A stretch of DNA of 64,000 nucleotides from positions 62,001-126,000 of the forward strand of contig NZ_KQ758482.1 in the NCBI RefSeq assembly GCF_001456935.1. The letters are read 5' to 3'. Shown in pieces: positions 42,755-51,592 of this stretch (the stretch's first letter is position 1; each line of letters begins with the position of its first letter). The notes under the pieces were generated by a model that worked only from the letters and a program-made list of their open reading frames with translations, did not search any database and was not told the DNA's origin. Position numbers and translations under genes: made by a program. Source of the stretch: [Bacillus] enclensis. GTDB taxonomy: Bacteria > Bacillota > Bacilli > Bacillales > Bacillaceae_B.

Positions 42755-43457
42755 GCTGCATTGCCTCCTCTAGAATATTGATGTTCCAGTTTTCAAGGAT
42801 TTCTCCCACGTCCAGCTTTTCAAATTCTTCGCCTTTTATGTATGGAAAGGTGCCTATGACGGGAACATCAGATAATTTCTCAAGCATTTTTCTATTGTCT
42901 TCCTCGATCTCAGGCAGCTCATCGGGTGTCACCTGGTTGAGGACGATCCCGGCAATTTTGATGTTTCTCTGTTTCAGCGCCATCACCGACAGGACTGTAT
43001 GATTGATTGTACCGAGACCCGCCCTTGCCACCAGGATGACCGGCAGCGACAGCCGGTCGATCAGGTCAATCATCGTTTCTTCCTCATTCAACGGGACGAT
43101 CAACCCGCCTGCCCCTTCTACCAGCAGAAGCTCATGGGAGTTCAGTAGTTTCTCTGTTTGATCAACAATCGGCTGAGATTCAATTTTCACGCCTTCCAGC
43201 GCTGCTGCCAGATGAGGGGAACTAGGTATTTTGAAAAGATATGTATTGGTTTCAGCTCCAAATTCCCTGCCTGCGAAACGCTCATAAAATACGGTGTCCG
43301 GTGCAGTCAGCTTGTCCCCTTCCCATTCAGCCCCGCTTTGAACAGGCTTGTACGGAAAAATGTCAGCTCCCCTGTCAAGATAATACTTGGTCAACACGGC
43401 TGTAATCATCGTCTTGCCAATTTCAGTATCGGTGCCTGTGATAAAAAATCCACCCAC
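42732..43457 (-). CDS. bioD: Dethiobiotin synthetase BioD
   Basis: 241 residues. P-loop GTDTEIGKT (8-16), KPVQSGA, and [11 protein letters not shown] with the second nucleotide contact. GTG start at 43455-43457 behind AAGGAGG. It closes the ureido ring of dethiobiotin using CO2 and ATP. First gene of bioD-bioA, directly downstream of the BirA operator. Confidence 0.96.
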   Translation of the reverse strand: MGGFFITGTDTEIGKTMITAVLTKYYLDRGADIFPYKPVQSGAEWEGDKLTAPDTVFYERFAGREFGAETNTYLFKIPSSPHLAAALEGVKIESQPIVDQTEKLLNSHELLLVEGAGGLIVPLNEEETMIDLIDRLSLPVILVARAGLGTINHTVLSVMALKQRNIKIAGIVLNQVTPDELPEIEEDNRKMLEKLSDVPVIGTFPYIKGEEFEKLDVGEILENWNINILEEAMQHESRKAY

Positions 43458-43478
43458 TGCAATTCCTCCTTTTTATTT

Positions 43479-43519
43479 ATGTTAACTATATTTACTTTTT
43501 AGTTAACATATTTGATAAT
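43479..43519. promoter_or_regulatory. BirA operator and bioY promoter between bioDA and bioY
   Basis: ATGTTAAC (43479-43486), 15 bases, GTTAACAT (43502-43509): a textbook BirA box. On the plus strand TTTACT (43491-43496), 17 bases, GATAAT (43514-43519) is the bioY promoter, overlapping the right arm. One biotinyl-BirA dimer could repress both directions. Confidence 0.88.
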
Positions 43520-43557
43520 AAGTATCATATCACATTATGAGAAAGGATGGTATGGAC

Positions 43558-44127
43558 ATGAGTAAAACGAAGGAAATAGTACTATGCGGCCTCTTTGCCG
43601 CCCTGATGGCGGTAGGGGCGAATGTCTCACCGTTTCTGGTGATCGGCGGGGTTCCCGTCACGCTTCAGTTGATGTTTGCGATACTTGCCGGGGGGATGCT
43701 GGGGAGCAGGACAGGCGCAAAAGCAATGACGGTTTACTTGGCACTCGGCCTTGTCGGTGCCCCGGTGTTTGCCCAGTTCAAAGGAGGTCCATCCAGTTTA
43801 TTGAGCCCTACATTCGGATTCGTTCTATCTTTTATCGCTGTCGCTTTTGCAGTGGGAATGGTGCTGGAACGTAACCGTACGCTTGCTGGATATGGCGGAG
43901 CTGGAATTCTCGCATTGGTGTTGAATTACATAATCGGCACGAACTTCATGTATGCCGCACTTTCCTTCTGGGCAGAGGCACCCAGCGGCTTCAGCTATAC
44001 AGTGGCCTGGGGATGGATGGCCGCCTACCTGCCTCTGGACCTGGGGGTCACAGTGGTATCAATGGTGATCCTGCAGAGATTGTATAAAGCAGTCCCATCG
44101 GTGACACCGCAGTATGTTTCCAAGTAG
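43558..44127 (+). CDS. bioY: Biotin ECF transporter S component BioY
   Basis: About 189 residues from the ATG at 43558 (10 bases after AAAGGA); in-frame ATGs at 43537 and 43552 are less well placed. Six membrane helices with BioY motifs: GGVPVTLQLMFAILAGGMLGSRTGAKAMTVYLALGLVGAPVFA and GPSSLLSPTFGFVLSF. It captures biotin for uptake with the shared ECF ATPase module, which is not encoded nearby. Confidence 0.95.
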   Translation: MSKTKEIVLCGLFAALMAVGANVSPFLVIGGVPVTLQLMFAILAGGMLGSRTGAKAMTVYLALGLVGAPVFAQFKGGPSSLLSPTFGFVLSFIAVAFAVGMVLERNRTLAGYGGAGILALVLNYIIGTNFMYAALSFWAEAPSGFSYTVAWGWMAAYLPLDLGVTVVSMVILQRLYKAVPSVTPQYVSK

Positions 44128-44153
44128 TTACTGCAACGTTCAGGAAACAGAAA

Positions 44154-44190
44154 AAATCCAGCAGCTTTTACAAAATCAGCTGCTGGATTT
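44154..44190. terminator. Bidirectional terminator between bioY and the methyltransferase gene
   Basis: AAATCCAGCAGCT pairs with AGCTGCTGGATTT, A-rich and T-rich flanks on either side. Confidence 0.9.
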
Positions 44191-44797
44191 AATAAGTGAG
44201 TCCATAAACCAAGAAACGCTCGTACACATTATGCTCATACTCTCCCGAAAGATTGATTTCTTTCCGCAGTTCGAACAGGGGATGGTTCTCAAGATAGTGA
44301 ACATAATCATCCGAGCTGTAGTAGAGGACGATTTCGATGTTACGGGGAGAAAATTCCAATGAAAACAGGATGTTGTTGATGATTTTCATGAAGATCTGAA
44401 CAGAAAACGGGTTAAAGAAATAGAATACGTTATCACCGGGGTGTATTTCATACTCCTCGGCCAGGCAGCAATCAAATTCTATCGCAGTTCTTCTGCCCTT
44501 CTTCTTTTTAAAATAGTTCTCACGGTTTTCGATGGCCTCCTGGTAAAACTCTTCATTCATCTCAATTCCGATGACAGTCGATCCAAATAAATAATGCGTG
44601 AAAAAATTGAGACGGCCCTTGCCGCAGCCGAAATCCACGACGCGGTCATTCTTCTTCAACTCGTAAACCTGGAACAACTCCTGAAGCGCCCCATATGGTG
44701 TGGGCTCATACCGGTGATAATGAATCGACCTCGGCATCCCCATCTGATCTTTCCCGGTTTTGATATTCAGCAGCTCATCAAAATAGCTTTCTTTCAT
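44189..44797 (-). CDS. Class I SAM-dependent methyltransferase
   Basis: About 202 residues from the ATG at 44795-44797, six bases after GAGGAG. The SAM site is plain: RVVDFGCGKGRLNFF (motif I) and VIGIEMNEEFYQEAI (motif II); FYFFNPFSVQIF contains an NPF at the place of motif IV, which is the NPPF/Y-like pattern. The substrate cannot be told. It is transcribed alone, possibly with the small gene 51 bases upstream. Confidence 0.85.
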   Translation of the reverse strand: MKESYFDELLNIKTGKDQMGMPRSIHYHRYEPTPYGALQELFQVYELKKNDRVVDFGCGKGRLNFFTHYLFGSTVIGIEMNEEFYQEAIENRENYFKKKKGRRTAIEFDCCLAEEYEIHPGDNVFYFFNPFSVQIFMKIINNILFSLEFSPRNIEIVLYYSSDDYVHYLENHPLFELRKEINLSGEYEHNVYERFLVYGLTY

Positions 44798-44848
44798 ATA
44801 CATCTCCTCGCCATACTCCATCCACACCTCTTTAGCAGGGACGGGCCT

Positions 44849-45142
44849 TTACTTTTTAATCGGTTTAAGAATGGTCCGCTGCATGGGAACCCCGCCCATG
44901 GAAACGGTTCGTTCGATGAATAGATAGGGTCGATCGTCTATGATAAAATAGCCGTTACCTTGATAGTGAACCTTTTTCCCCTGTTTTTCAAGTTCCAGCC
45001 TGATTGCTTCAATATGTTCCTTCTCCTTGAAGTAACGTTCTTCAAAATCTATCTGGATATACCCTTTCCCATACCCCATCAGCCAATTAAAAAGAGCGAG
45101 CATCCCTGCCCCAATCACGAAGGTCAGGATGATTCCCACCAT
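44849..45142 (-). CDS. Hypothetical protein with one membrane helix (97 aa)
   Basis: The ATG at 45140-45142 follows GGAGGAG. One N-terminal hydrophobic helix (MVGIILTFVIGAGMLALFNW), then a soluble part of about 75 residues with a predicted alpha-beta pattern (IDFEERYFKEKEHIEAIRLE, GNGYFIIDDRPYLFIERTV). No recognised family. Same strand as the methyltransferase gene and 51 bases from it; possibly one operon. Confidence 0.7.
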   Translation of the reverse strand: MVGIILTFVIGAGMLALFNWLMGYGKGYIQIDFEERYFKEKEHIEAIRLELEKQGKKVHYQGNGYFIIDDRPYLFIERTVSMGGVPMQRTILKPIKK

Positions 45143-45328
45143 AGTATCTCCTCCTAAAAACATTTCCCTTGGGTAAATTAATTGTTAAACAGTCCCTTTC
45201 CTCTATATACGAAACAAAATGGAAATAGTTTCATGAGGGTACGTATCCGCCGAACAAATGATGTGAATCCTCAGACAACTTATGCTATTTTAAAGAAGTC
45301 AATGAATTCAAGTAAGGAGCGATGTTCA

Positions 45329-46003
45329 ATGCGCGATAAAGAAGCAATCAAACAGGAAATACTGGATGCCTATGAGTTCAGGCATGCCACCAAGCAATTC
45401 GATCCAGATAAAAAGGTAGCCGATGATGATTTCCAATTCATCATGGAAACCGGCCGGCTTTCACCAAGTTCTTTCGGCTTTGAGCCATGGAGATTCCTTG
45501 TCATCGAGGATGCGCGCCTACGTGAAAAAATCAAGAACACGGCGTGGGGTGCTTACGGAAAACTGCCGGATGCAAGTCATTTTGTAGTCGTACTGGCCCG
45601 TACAAAGCTTGATACGAAGTATGATTCAGAATATCTGCGCAATCATTTCCAAAACACAAAGAACATGCCGGAAGATCATATGAGCAAATATCTTGAAAGA
45701 ATCGAGCAGTTCCAGAAAGAGGATTTCGACCTTCTTGACGGGGAACGCCCGTTGCTTGACTGGGCAGGGAAACAGACTTATATTGCCCTGGGGAACATGA
45801 TGACGGCAGCCGCTCAAATCGGGGTCGACTCCTGTCCGATCGAAGGCTTTGATGTGGATAAAATGAATGCGTTGCTCAAAGAAGAAGGATTGCTCGAAGA
45901 CGGTCACTTCAGCATTTCAGTCATGTGTGCGTTCGGATACCATGTAAACGATCCGGCACCGAAGACGCGCAGACCATTCGAGGATATTGTGAAATTCATA
46001 TAA
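45329..46003 (+). CDS. NAD(P)H-dependent nitroreductase-family oxidoreductase (YfkO-like)
   Basis: About 224 residues from the ATG at 45329, after AAGGAG; no coding signal supports the longer reading upstream. FMN-binding nitroreductase motifs: FRHATKQFDPDKKV with the Arg for the FMN phosphate, GRLSPSSFGFEPWRFLVI, and AAAQIGVDSCPIEGF and GYHVNDPAPKTRRP at the C terminus. Closest known relative by features is YfkO/NfsB-type. It reduces nitroaromatics or quinones with FMN. Monocistronic. Confidence 0.9.
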   Translation: MRDKEAIKQEILDAYEFRHATKQFDPDKKVADDDFQFIMETGRLSPSSFGFEPWRFLVIEDARLREKIKNTAWGAYGKLPDASHFVVVLARTKLDTKYDSEYLRNHFQNTKNMPEDHMSKYLERIEQFQKEDFDLLDGERPLLDWAGKQTYIALGNMMTAAAQIGVDSCPIEGFDVDKMNALLKEEGLLEDGHFSISVMCAFGYHVNDPAPKTRRPFEDIVKFI

Positions 46004-46006
46004 GGC

Positions 46007-46043
46007 AAAAAGGAATCCAGCTGTTACGGCTGGATTCCTTTTT
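46007..46043. terminator. Terminator shared by convergent genes and overlapping a coding end
   Basis: AAAAAGGAATCCAGC-TGTTACG-GCTGGATTCCTTTTT. The right arm encodes the last residues (KKGIQP) of the histidine kinase on the minus strand. Confidence 0.88.
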
Positions 46044-47301
46044 TGTCTGTTATGACTGTCACTTCACCAAATTCCAAAAAGACGGTTGTTCCCCTGTCCA
46101 ATTCACTTTTAACCTGGATCTTTCCCTTCATGGAATTGACGATGATACTTGCAGCCATGATGCCGAGGCCTGTCCCTTCATCTTTTGTCGTGTAAAAAGG
46201 TTCACCGAATCGATGGACCTGCTCTGCGGTCATTCCAGATCCTGTATCGGCAATGGAGATGACCAGATTATCAGCCTGTGTCATTTCTATAAGGAGCACA
46301 CCGCCGGAAGGCATGGACTCGATGGAGTTTTTCATGATATTCATCATGCATTGCTTGAATTTCCGAGTCTGGCCTTCAATGTATATGTCCGGCATTAACT
46401 TGTATTTGAGGGATACACCGTGATTGGCGGCAATCGGCTTCATCATATGAATTAATTCACTTATCAGTTCCTTTACGTCGATGTGCTCTATTTTATCTGG
46501 GGATGTGTTGGCAAATGTTAAATACTCGTCGATCACATGTGACGCCTGATTGATTCCTTCCAACGAAAGATCGAGGAATCTCTGTTGACTGTTTTGATCT
46601 TGTTCATTGCGCATCAGCTGGAGAAAGCCTTTTGAGGAGGTTAACGGATTACTTACCTCATGAGAAATGGTGGCAGCCAATTGTCCGACTGCCTGCAGTT
46701 TTTCCTGCTGTATGAATAATTTTCTTGCTTTCATCACCTTCCGCAGCATTTCAGCTATAAAGATAGAAAAGACCATCGCGGCCAGCGGTATGAGAACGAT
46801 GCCAATTTGTTCAAGCATCACTAATTCTGCACCGTACAAGTAGCCAACTATTATGTTATAGACCGACATCAGTAAACAGAGGCCGGCTGAGTATACCAAT
46901 TTATGTGTTTTCTTTGCACGATAAAAACCTTTTGAAAGTTTTGCTAAAATTAAAAATGCACTAAAATAATTCAGTGCGACAAGCAGGATCAATTCATCCC
47001 CTATAAGAATCATTCTGATAAAAATGATGAAGGCCATGAGTACAAATGATACTAGGGGACCGAAATACAGACTCGCCAAGAAGAATGGAATCCGCCTTAA
47101 ATCGATATAGACCCCGGATGCTAGTTTGGAGCCGAACACCACACATAATAGGATCGTCACGCTAGAGATGAGGATGACAAATAACCTGGATGGGACTTTC
47201 TTTTTGACATCATAAAATACCGCGATGATCAGAAGACCTGATAAGATAAAAAAAGAATTCAATAATAAGTTCGTCAACATAGAATCCTGCACATCCTCCA
47301 C
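46024..47301 (-). CDS. Membrane sensor histidine kinase (KinB/5TMR-LYT type)
   Basis: 425 residues. Six hydrophobic segments within 1-185 in the 5TM-5TMR_LYT arrangement (including GVYIDLRRIPFFLASLYFGPL), a HisKA domain with phosphoacceptor His214 in ATISHEVSNPLTSSKGF, and an HATPase domain (NIMKNSIESMPSGG, ADTGSGM, GEPFYTTKDEGTGLGI). The layout is that of sporulation kinase KinB. No response regulator gene is next to it, as for orphan sporulation kinases. It starts nine bases after the XRE-PAS gene, so they share a transcript. GTG at 47301 is the assumed start; ATG at 47280 is possible. Confidence 0.88.
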   Translation of the reverse strand: MEDVQDSMLTNLLLNSFFILSGLLIIAVFYDVKKKVPSRLFVILISSVTILLCVVFGSKLASGVYIDLRRIPFFLASLYFGPLVSFVLMAFIIFIRMILIGDELILLVALNYFSAFLILAKLSKGFYRAKKTHKLVYSAGLCLLMSVYNIIVGYLYGAELVMLEQIGIVLIPLAAMVFSIFIAEMLRKVMKARKLFIQQEKLQAVGQLAATISHEVSNPLTSSKGFLQLMRNEQDQNSQQRFLDLSLEGINQASHVIDEYLTFANTSPDKIEHIDVKELISELIHMMKPIAANHGVSLKYKLMPDIYIEGQTRKFKQCMMNIMKNSIESMPSGGVLLIEMTQADNLVISIADTGSGMTAEQVHRFGEPFYTTKDEGTGLGIMAASIIVNSMKGKIQVKSELDRGTTVFLEFGEVTVITDKKGIQP

Positions 47302-47310
47302 CCCTATTCT

Positions 47311-47901
47311 TTAATTTAATGTGAGGTTCTCAGATGAGCGATCACCGTTCGATATTTCTGTTTTATCCACTTTAGTAAGCTCAGTGGATGCAGAACTCCC
47401 TCCAATCAATGCCCCTTTCTCGTTAAATAAAGGATGACAGGAGACATCATACGTATATAAACCGTCAGACATCGGGAACAGGATGGTTTTCCTGATCGGC
47501 CTGCACTCAGTGATAACTTCCCTTTTCAACTCCATTAACTGCCTGGTACCCGGATTATCCTCCAATTCCACATCGTTCATTCCAATCACTGAAACGGCAT
47601 CAAAATCAGGATGGGGATTGAAAATCCAGGTGTATTCCAGATTAAGGTTGAAGTGTGCCACGATCATCGGGGCATCCTGCAAAGCAAAGTGAAAAGGACT
47701 GTCCTCCAGTTCAAAGATAGAGACGTGAAAGTTCAGCAAATCAGCCAGATCTTCTGCCGTTGCCGGACTCGGAATCCTGACACCGCTCTCAATTTTGGAA
47801 TAATAAGACCTGTCTATGTGAACCAGGTTAGCGATTTCTTCTTGACTGAATCCTTTTATTTTCCTTAACTTTTCAAGCCATATTCTTTTCCTTTGACCCA
47901 T
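47311..47901 (-). CDS. XRE-family HTH regulator fused to a PAS-like domain
   Basis: About 196 residues from the ATG at 47899-47901 (GGGAGGG at six bases). HTH_XRE 8-62 (KIKGFSQEEIANLVHIDRSYYSKIESGVRIPS). A PAS-fold domain follows at about 75-180: IVAHFNLNLEYTWIFNPHPDF, VIGMNDVEL and FPMSDGLYTYDVSCHPLFNEKGALIGG. That PAS type is normally the sensor of histidine kinases, here attached to a DNA-binding domain. Linkage to the kinase gene suggests a shared signalling job. The ligand is unknown. Confidence 0.85.
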   Translation of the reverse strand: MGQRKRIWLEKLRKIKGFSQEEIANLVHIDRSYYSKIESGVRIPSPATAEDLADLLNFHVSIFELEDSPFHFALQDAPMIVAHFNLNLEYTWIFNPHPDFDAVSVIGMNDVELEDNPGTRQLMELKREVITECRPIRKTILFPMSDGLYTYDVSCHPLFNEKGALIGGSSASTELTKVDKTEISNGDRSSENLTLN

Positions 47902-48096
47902 TGGCAGCCCTCCCGTCAAAAAAACCTTCTAGTTCTATTATACTGACAACCGAAACAAAATCTATGTGCCTATTTTGGCACGTTTACCAAATTAAGATGA
48001 AAGTAACAAAGCTCTTCATAATATAGGAATTATCAGGTTGTTATTGGAAGTCGATTTTCTTTTTTTATCCATTATCATCATAAAAAATCCAAATAA

Positions 48097-48127
48097 AAAA
48101 GGTATACCTGAAATACAGGTTTACCTT
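48097..48127 (-). terminator. Terminator overlapping the stop of the C45-family gene
   Basis: AAAGGTATACCTG pairs with CAGGTTTACCTTT; the arm includes the last codons and stop of the gene ending at 48121. Confidence 0.8.
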
Positions 48128-49179
48128 TTAAACCAATCCGCTCCCTCATCCATATGAACAAAGGGAATATCTGTATCTACCTCACCTGACATTTTTACCT
48201 GGGAAACATTTTCGCCTTCAAGCCACTTATCAAAATCAAATACCACAGGGTCCCGGTCTCCGCCAAGGGCAAACCAAGCCTTCATCTCTTTTGGAAGATA
48301 TGCGGATGTATGAATCGTTCCCGCCCAGCTGCCGTAAAGGTCTGAAAAGACTCCCCGGTCGCTGCCGTTCATGAGCCGGAAAGCCTCTTCTGCATTTTCA
48401 GGCTTCTCCTCTTCCATCACGGCCAGGCGCCTTTTAGAATCGACCAGATGATTTCGGTTTTCTTCTTTCATTATTTCGAAATGGTTGGTACACATAGTAG
48501 ACTGCCTGACTTCGACGCCGCGCGGAGAGGTCTCAACGATGTAAGTCTGACCGCTCTTGTCATACACCACATAACTGAAAGAATGCCGGTGCGGGATTTC
48601 CTTCAGGAGAGCCACCGCTTCCTCCACTGATGCAGCCGATTCGAGGACGATCCTTCCGATCATACAGCAAATGAATCCGTCGCCGGGATTCTTCCTGTGC
48701 ATGAAATTATAGCCAACTGCAAGACCCTTCTCATTCATGCCGTCCATCCGTCCCGTCACACGCTGGCTGGGGCCGATCATGGCATATCCAGTGTCCGTTG
48801 GCTGGAAAAAAATATACCTGCCTTCATAGGTTTTTGGATGGTAATCATAATTCCTGATCATATAGTCTTTTCCTGTCATAATCGAACAGCCGGAACGCAC
48901 GTAGTCGACCCTGTAGCCGCCGAACTCCTGAAGGATCTTTTCCATCGGCCACTCCAGCGCTTCCCTGAGGCCGAGGAGTTCGTCCCAGATGCCGGGGGCA
49001 AAACGAGTGATGACTCCCTTTGTTTCATTCACATCGATTGAAAATCGCGGCTTTCTGACCTTCCACTGATTTTCACGGTTTTTGACCGTAATGGAGCCCT
49101 TGATGCGTTCTCCCTGCATGTATCCGAAATCATAATGATTTCCCCTGAATTGTATGATGTCACTATGTATGGTTTTCAT
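48121..49179 (-). CDS. C45-family autoproteolytic acyltransferase/hydrolase
   Basis: 352 residues, Ntn-hydrolase fold. The nucleophile is Cys98 in VRSGCSIMTGKDYMIRNYDY; self-cleavage before this Cys would free the active site. Other family blocks: GRMDGMNEKGLAVGYNF, HSFSYVVYDKSG and TSPRGVEV. The family includes isopenicillin acyltransferase and conjugated bile salt or choloylglycine-like hydrolases; in bacilli the substrates are mostly unknown. No signal peptide. Monocistronic. Confidence 0.85.
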   Translation of the reverse strand: MKTIHSDIIQFRGNHYDFGYMQGERIKGSITVKNRENQWKVRKPRFSIDVNETKGVITRFAPGIWDELLGLREALEWPMEKILQEFGGYRVDYVRSGCSIMTGKDYMIRNYDYHPKTYEGRYIFFQPTDTGYAMIGPSQRVTGRMDGMNEKGLAVGYNFMHRKNPGDGFICCMIGRIVLESAASVEEAVALLKEIPHRHSFSYVVYDKSGQTYIVETSPRGVEVRQSTMCTNHFEIMKEENRNHLVDSKRRLAVMEEEKPENAEEAFRLMNGSDRGVFSDLYGSWAGTIHTSAYLPKEMKAWFALGGDRDPVVFDFDKWLEGENVSQVKMSGEVDTDIPFVHMDEGADWFKR

Positions 49180-49241
49180 TACAGTCCCTCTTTTTATAGC
49201 ATTTCCTTATAGGATAATGGAAAGCATTTGAGAAATAAAGA

Positions 49242-49283
49242 ATGGTGCCTGGCTCAAAAGAGGTGTTTTGAGCCAGGCACCAT
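49242..49283 (-). terminator. 18-bp perfect hairpin, probable terminator and repeat family member
   Basis: ATGGTGCCTGGCTCAAAA pairs base for base with TTTTGAGCCAGGCACCAT around GAGGTG. It lies three bases after the stop of the membrane protein gene. The T-tract is short, and the GTGCCTGGC core recurs in the array at 41259, so it may be a dispersed repeat used as terminator. Confidence 0.75.
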
Positions 49284-49285
49284 AA

Positions 49286-49813
49286 TTATGCTTCCCTCGA
49301 AAAAGAATCTTTCGTGAACAGAATGATGCTTAAACAGGTAAGGAAAGCCACTGCAGTCACGAGGATTCCGACCATGAATCCAAGGGTGGCCATGAATGTG
49401 TCGTCTCCGGGAAACTGCGGGACATAAGAGACGATTTGATAATAAAAAAAGACGGCCATACATAAATAGAAGCTGCTGCCGGTCGCGGCAATCTTCACCC
49501 GTTCCCCCTTTTTCCAGCTGCGTGCGGAAGCGATCGATTTCCATACGAGGATGCTAACGATGACTGCAAGCATCATGATTACCAAATGAAAATACGGAAT
49601 CATCAAAAATGAAAGGCCGAATAAAATCAAACCAGTCAACCCAAATAAGAATAAATTGACCCCAAATAAAAATAATCCCGCGAGCCACGGATTGGCAAAC
49701 CATGAATATTTCTTCAAAGAGTGAATCCATTTAATTTGATAGCGATTGCCTTTTTTCCCAGCCATCATCCATGCGATGACTCCGAGAATGAGAAGCAAGA
49801 GTGTCAGTGTCAA
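49286..49813 (-). CDS. Hypothetical integral membrane protein (175 aa)
   Basis: TTG start at 49811-49813 after AAGGAG. Five hydrophobic segments (about 1-16, 42-58, 60-90, 113-130, 142-165), with a basic loop SARSWKKGERVKIAA between the third and fourth. I do not recognise a family. It lies 27 bases downstream of the exonuclease gene on the same strand, so they may be cotranscribed. Confidence 0.75.
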   Translation of the reverse strand: MTLTLLLLILGVIAWMMAGKKGNRYQIKWIHSLKKYSWFANPWLAGLFLFGVNLFLFGLTGLILFGLSFLMIPYFHLVIMMLAVIVSILVWKSIASARSWKKGERVKIAATGSSFYLCMAVFFYYQIVSYVPQFPGDDTFMATLGFMVGILVTAVAFLTCLSIILFTKDSFSREA

Positions 49814-49840
49814 TTTTATATCTCCTTCTTCTGAGTATAT

Positions 49841-50755
49841 TTAGCCGTGTACCTTTTTCAGAAAATCCTCTTCACTGATGATTTCTACTTTCTTCCCATC
49901 GTTGATCAGCTTTTCGGCTTTCATTATTTTTGAAGACTTTTTACCTTTTATCATGACATCTTCATAGTTTCCAAGGATGATATAATGAGTTTTCGCGGTA
50001 ACACTGTTCTGCGGCTGTCCTCCACACCCGGCAGCCATCTTTGCTGCTTCTGATCTTGAAAAATATTTCAGTTCACCGGTAAATACGATGTTCTTTCCGT
50101 AAAAATCATGGTCCGGGTCTGCATCTTTTGAGGCTTGAAACTCTCTCATATCAAGTTTTTTCGGAAACTTCTTTACCAGGGAAGAACGATAGGCGCCTTC
50201 GGATATTTCTCCGGGTGTGATCCTGGTCTTATTGTAAAGAGAATCAAAGTCTGTAACCCCATACTCTTCTGCCAGCTTCAGCATGATATGAGCACACGCT
50301 TCGGCATCATCTGCAGCATGGTGATGATTCTCTAAATCTATTCCGAAGTGGGTACACACTGAAGAAAGCTTGTATGCAGGAAGACCAGTGACCATTTTCC
50401 TCGACATCTGATAGGTGCAGAGAAATTGATTATAAACCGGCTTTACACCATAGCGGGCAAGATTATCACGCAGCGCATAGCCATCAAAGGATAGATTATG
50501 TGCAACCATCAACTTATTTTCTATTTTTTCTTTAATTGAATGATAGAAAGCATCAAACGTCTGCGCACCTTCCACATCCTGAGGGGTGATGCCATGGATA
50601 TTGATATTGAACCCATCAAAATCCTCTTCTGGATCAATTAATTCATAAAGCGAATCCACTATTTTCCCATTTTCCACAAACACCATGCCGACTGAACAAA
50701 TACTGTGCCTCGAACGATTAGCTGTCTCAAAGTCAAAAGCAATAAAGTCCCTCAT
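49841..50755 (-). CDS. DEDDh exonuclease with BRCT domain
   Basis: 304 residues. N-terminal DnaQ-like 3'-5' exonuclease: Asp8 and Glu10 (IAFDFETANRSRHSICSVG), NLSFDGYALRDNL and the His/Asp pair in HHAADDAEACAHI. A BRCT domain covers about 215-300 (FYGKNIVFTGELKYFSRSEAAKMAAGCGGQ). The pair is seen in DNA polymerase III epsilon-like proteins of Firmicutes outside PolC, probably for DNA repair or processing. AAAGGGTGA precedes the ATG. Confidence 0.9.
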   Translation of the reverse strand: MRDFIAFDFETANRSRHSICSVGMVFVENGKIVDSLYELIDPEEDFDGFNINIHGITPQDVEGAQTFDAFYHSIKEKIENKLMVAHNLSFDGYALRDNLARYGVKPVYNQFLCTYQMSRKMVTGLPAYKLSSVCTHFGIDLENHHHAADDAEACAHIMLKLAEEYGVTDFDSLYNKTRITPGEISEGAYRSSLVKKFPKKLDMREFQASKDADPDHDFYGKNIVFTGELKYFSRSEAAKMAAGCGGQPQNSVTAKTHYIILGNYEDVMIKGKKSSKIMKAEKLINDGKKVEIISEEDFLKKVHG

Positions 50756-50948
50756 ATCAAGTCACCCTTTCTTATGAAGCGATTTTAGCAGGGATATGTA
50801 TATATCATTATTAAGAGTTAAAAATTTCTTAAGCTTTCTAGTTTTAATTTTACTATAACCCTCTCCCTCTTACCATAAAACACCTTGCCCGTTCAATAAA
50901 TCGAGACCTCATACACTAGTATTAATTTGTATGATTAAACGAAAAAAA

Positions 50949-50964
50949 GGACAGTCACCTGTCC
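50949..50964 (-). terminator. Terminator of the clpP paralogue
   Basis: GGACAG-TCAC-CTGTCC with seven A on the left, giving TTTTTTT on the minus strand. Confidence 0.85.
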
Positions 50965-50986
50965 CCCAATAAAAGTGTGTTTACCG

Positions 50987-51571
50987 CTATTTTTTCTTTT
51001 CGATGATGGCATCGATGATCCCGTATTCCTTCGCTTCCTGTGCACTCATGAAATAATCACGGTCGGTATCGAGGGCGACCTTTTCGATGCTTCGGCCCGT
51101 TTTTTCCGAGATGATTTCGTTGATATGCTCCCTCAGCTTTAATATCCTTTTAGCCGATATTTCAAGGTCTGTTGCCTGACCCCTGGCGCCTCCCAGCGGC
51201 TGATGGATCATGATCTCGCTGTTCGGGAGCGCGAACCTTTTTCCTTTCGTGCCGGCGAGCAGAAGCATCGCCCCAAAGGAAGCGGCCATACCGGTGCAGA
51301 TCGTCCGGACATCGGGGCTGATATACTCCATCGTGTCAAAAATCGCAAAACCTGCGGACGTAGAACCGCCAGGGCTGTTGATGTAGAGTGATATATCCTT
51401 TTCCGGATCATCCGCTGCCAGGAATAACAGCTGGGCTACGATGCTGTTGGCCATATGATCATTGATCTCATCGCTCACCATGATGATCCTGTCTTTCAAC
51501 AACCTCGAATAAATATCATAGGAACGCTCACCTTTGCTTGATTGCTCTATTACATAAGGGATGGTGCTCAT
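50987..51571 (-). CDS. clpP: ClpP-family serine protease, probable second ClpP
   Basis: 194 residues from the ATG at 51569-51571, seven bases after GAGGAGG. The triad fits B. subtilis numbering: Ser98 (GMAASFGAM), His123 (MIHQPLGGA) and Asp172 (DTDRDYF). The hydrophobic Clp ATPase-docking region and SPGGSTSAG are present. Differences from the housekeeping enzyme ([10 protein letters not shown] for SMGAFLLAAG, different N-terminal loop and C terminus) and its partner gene argue for a paralogue. It follows a sigma factor gene by 15 bases, an unusual setting for clpP. Confidence 0.92.
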   Translation of the reverse strand: MSTIPYVIEQSSKGERSYDIYSRLLKDRIIMVSDEINDHMANSIVAQLLFLAADDPEKDISLYINSPGGSTSAGFAIFDTMEYISPDVRTICTGMAASFGAMLLLAGTKGKRFALPNSEIMIHQPLGGARGQATDLEISAKRILKLREHINEIISEKTGRSIEKVALDTDRDYFMSAQEAKEYGIIDAIIEKKK

Positions 51572-51592
51572 TTTCATTCCTCCTCTTGAACG

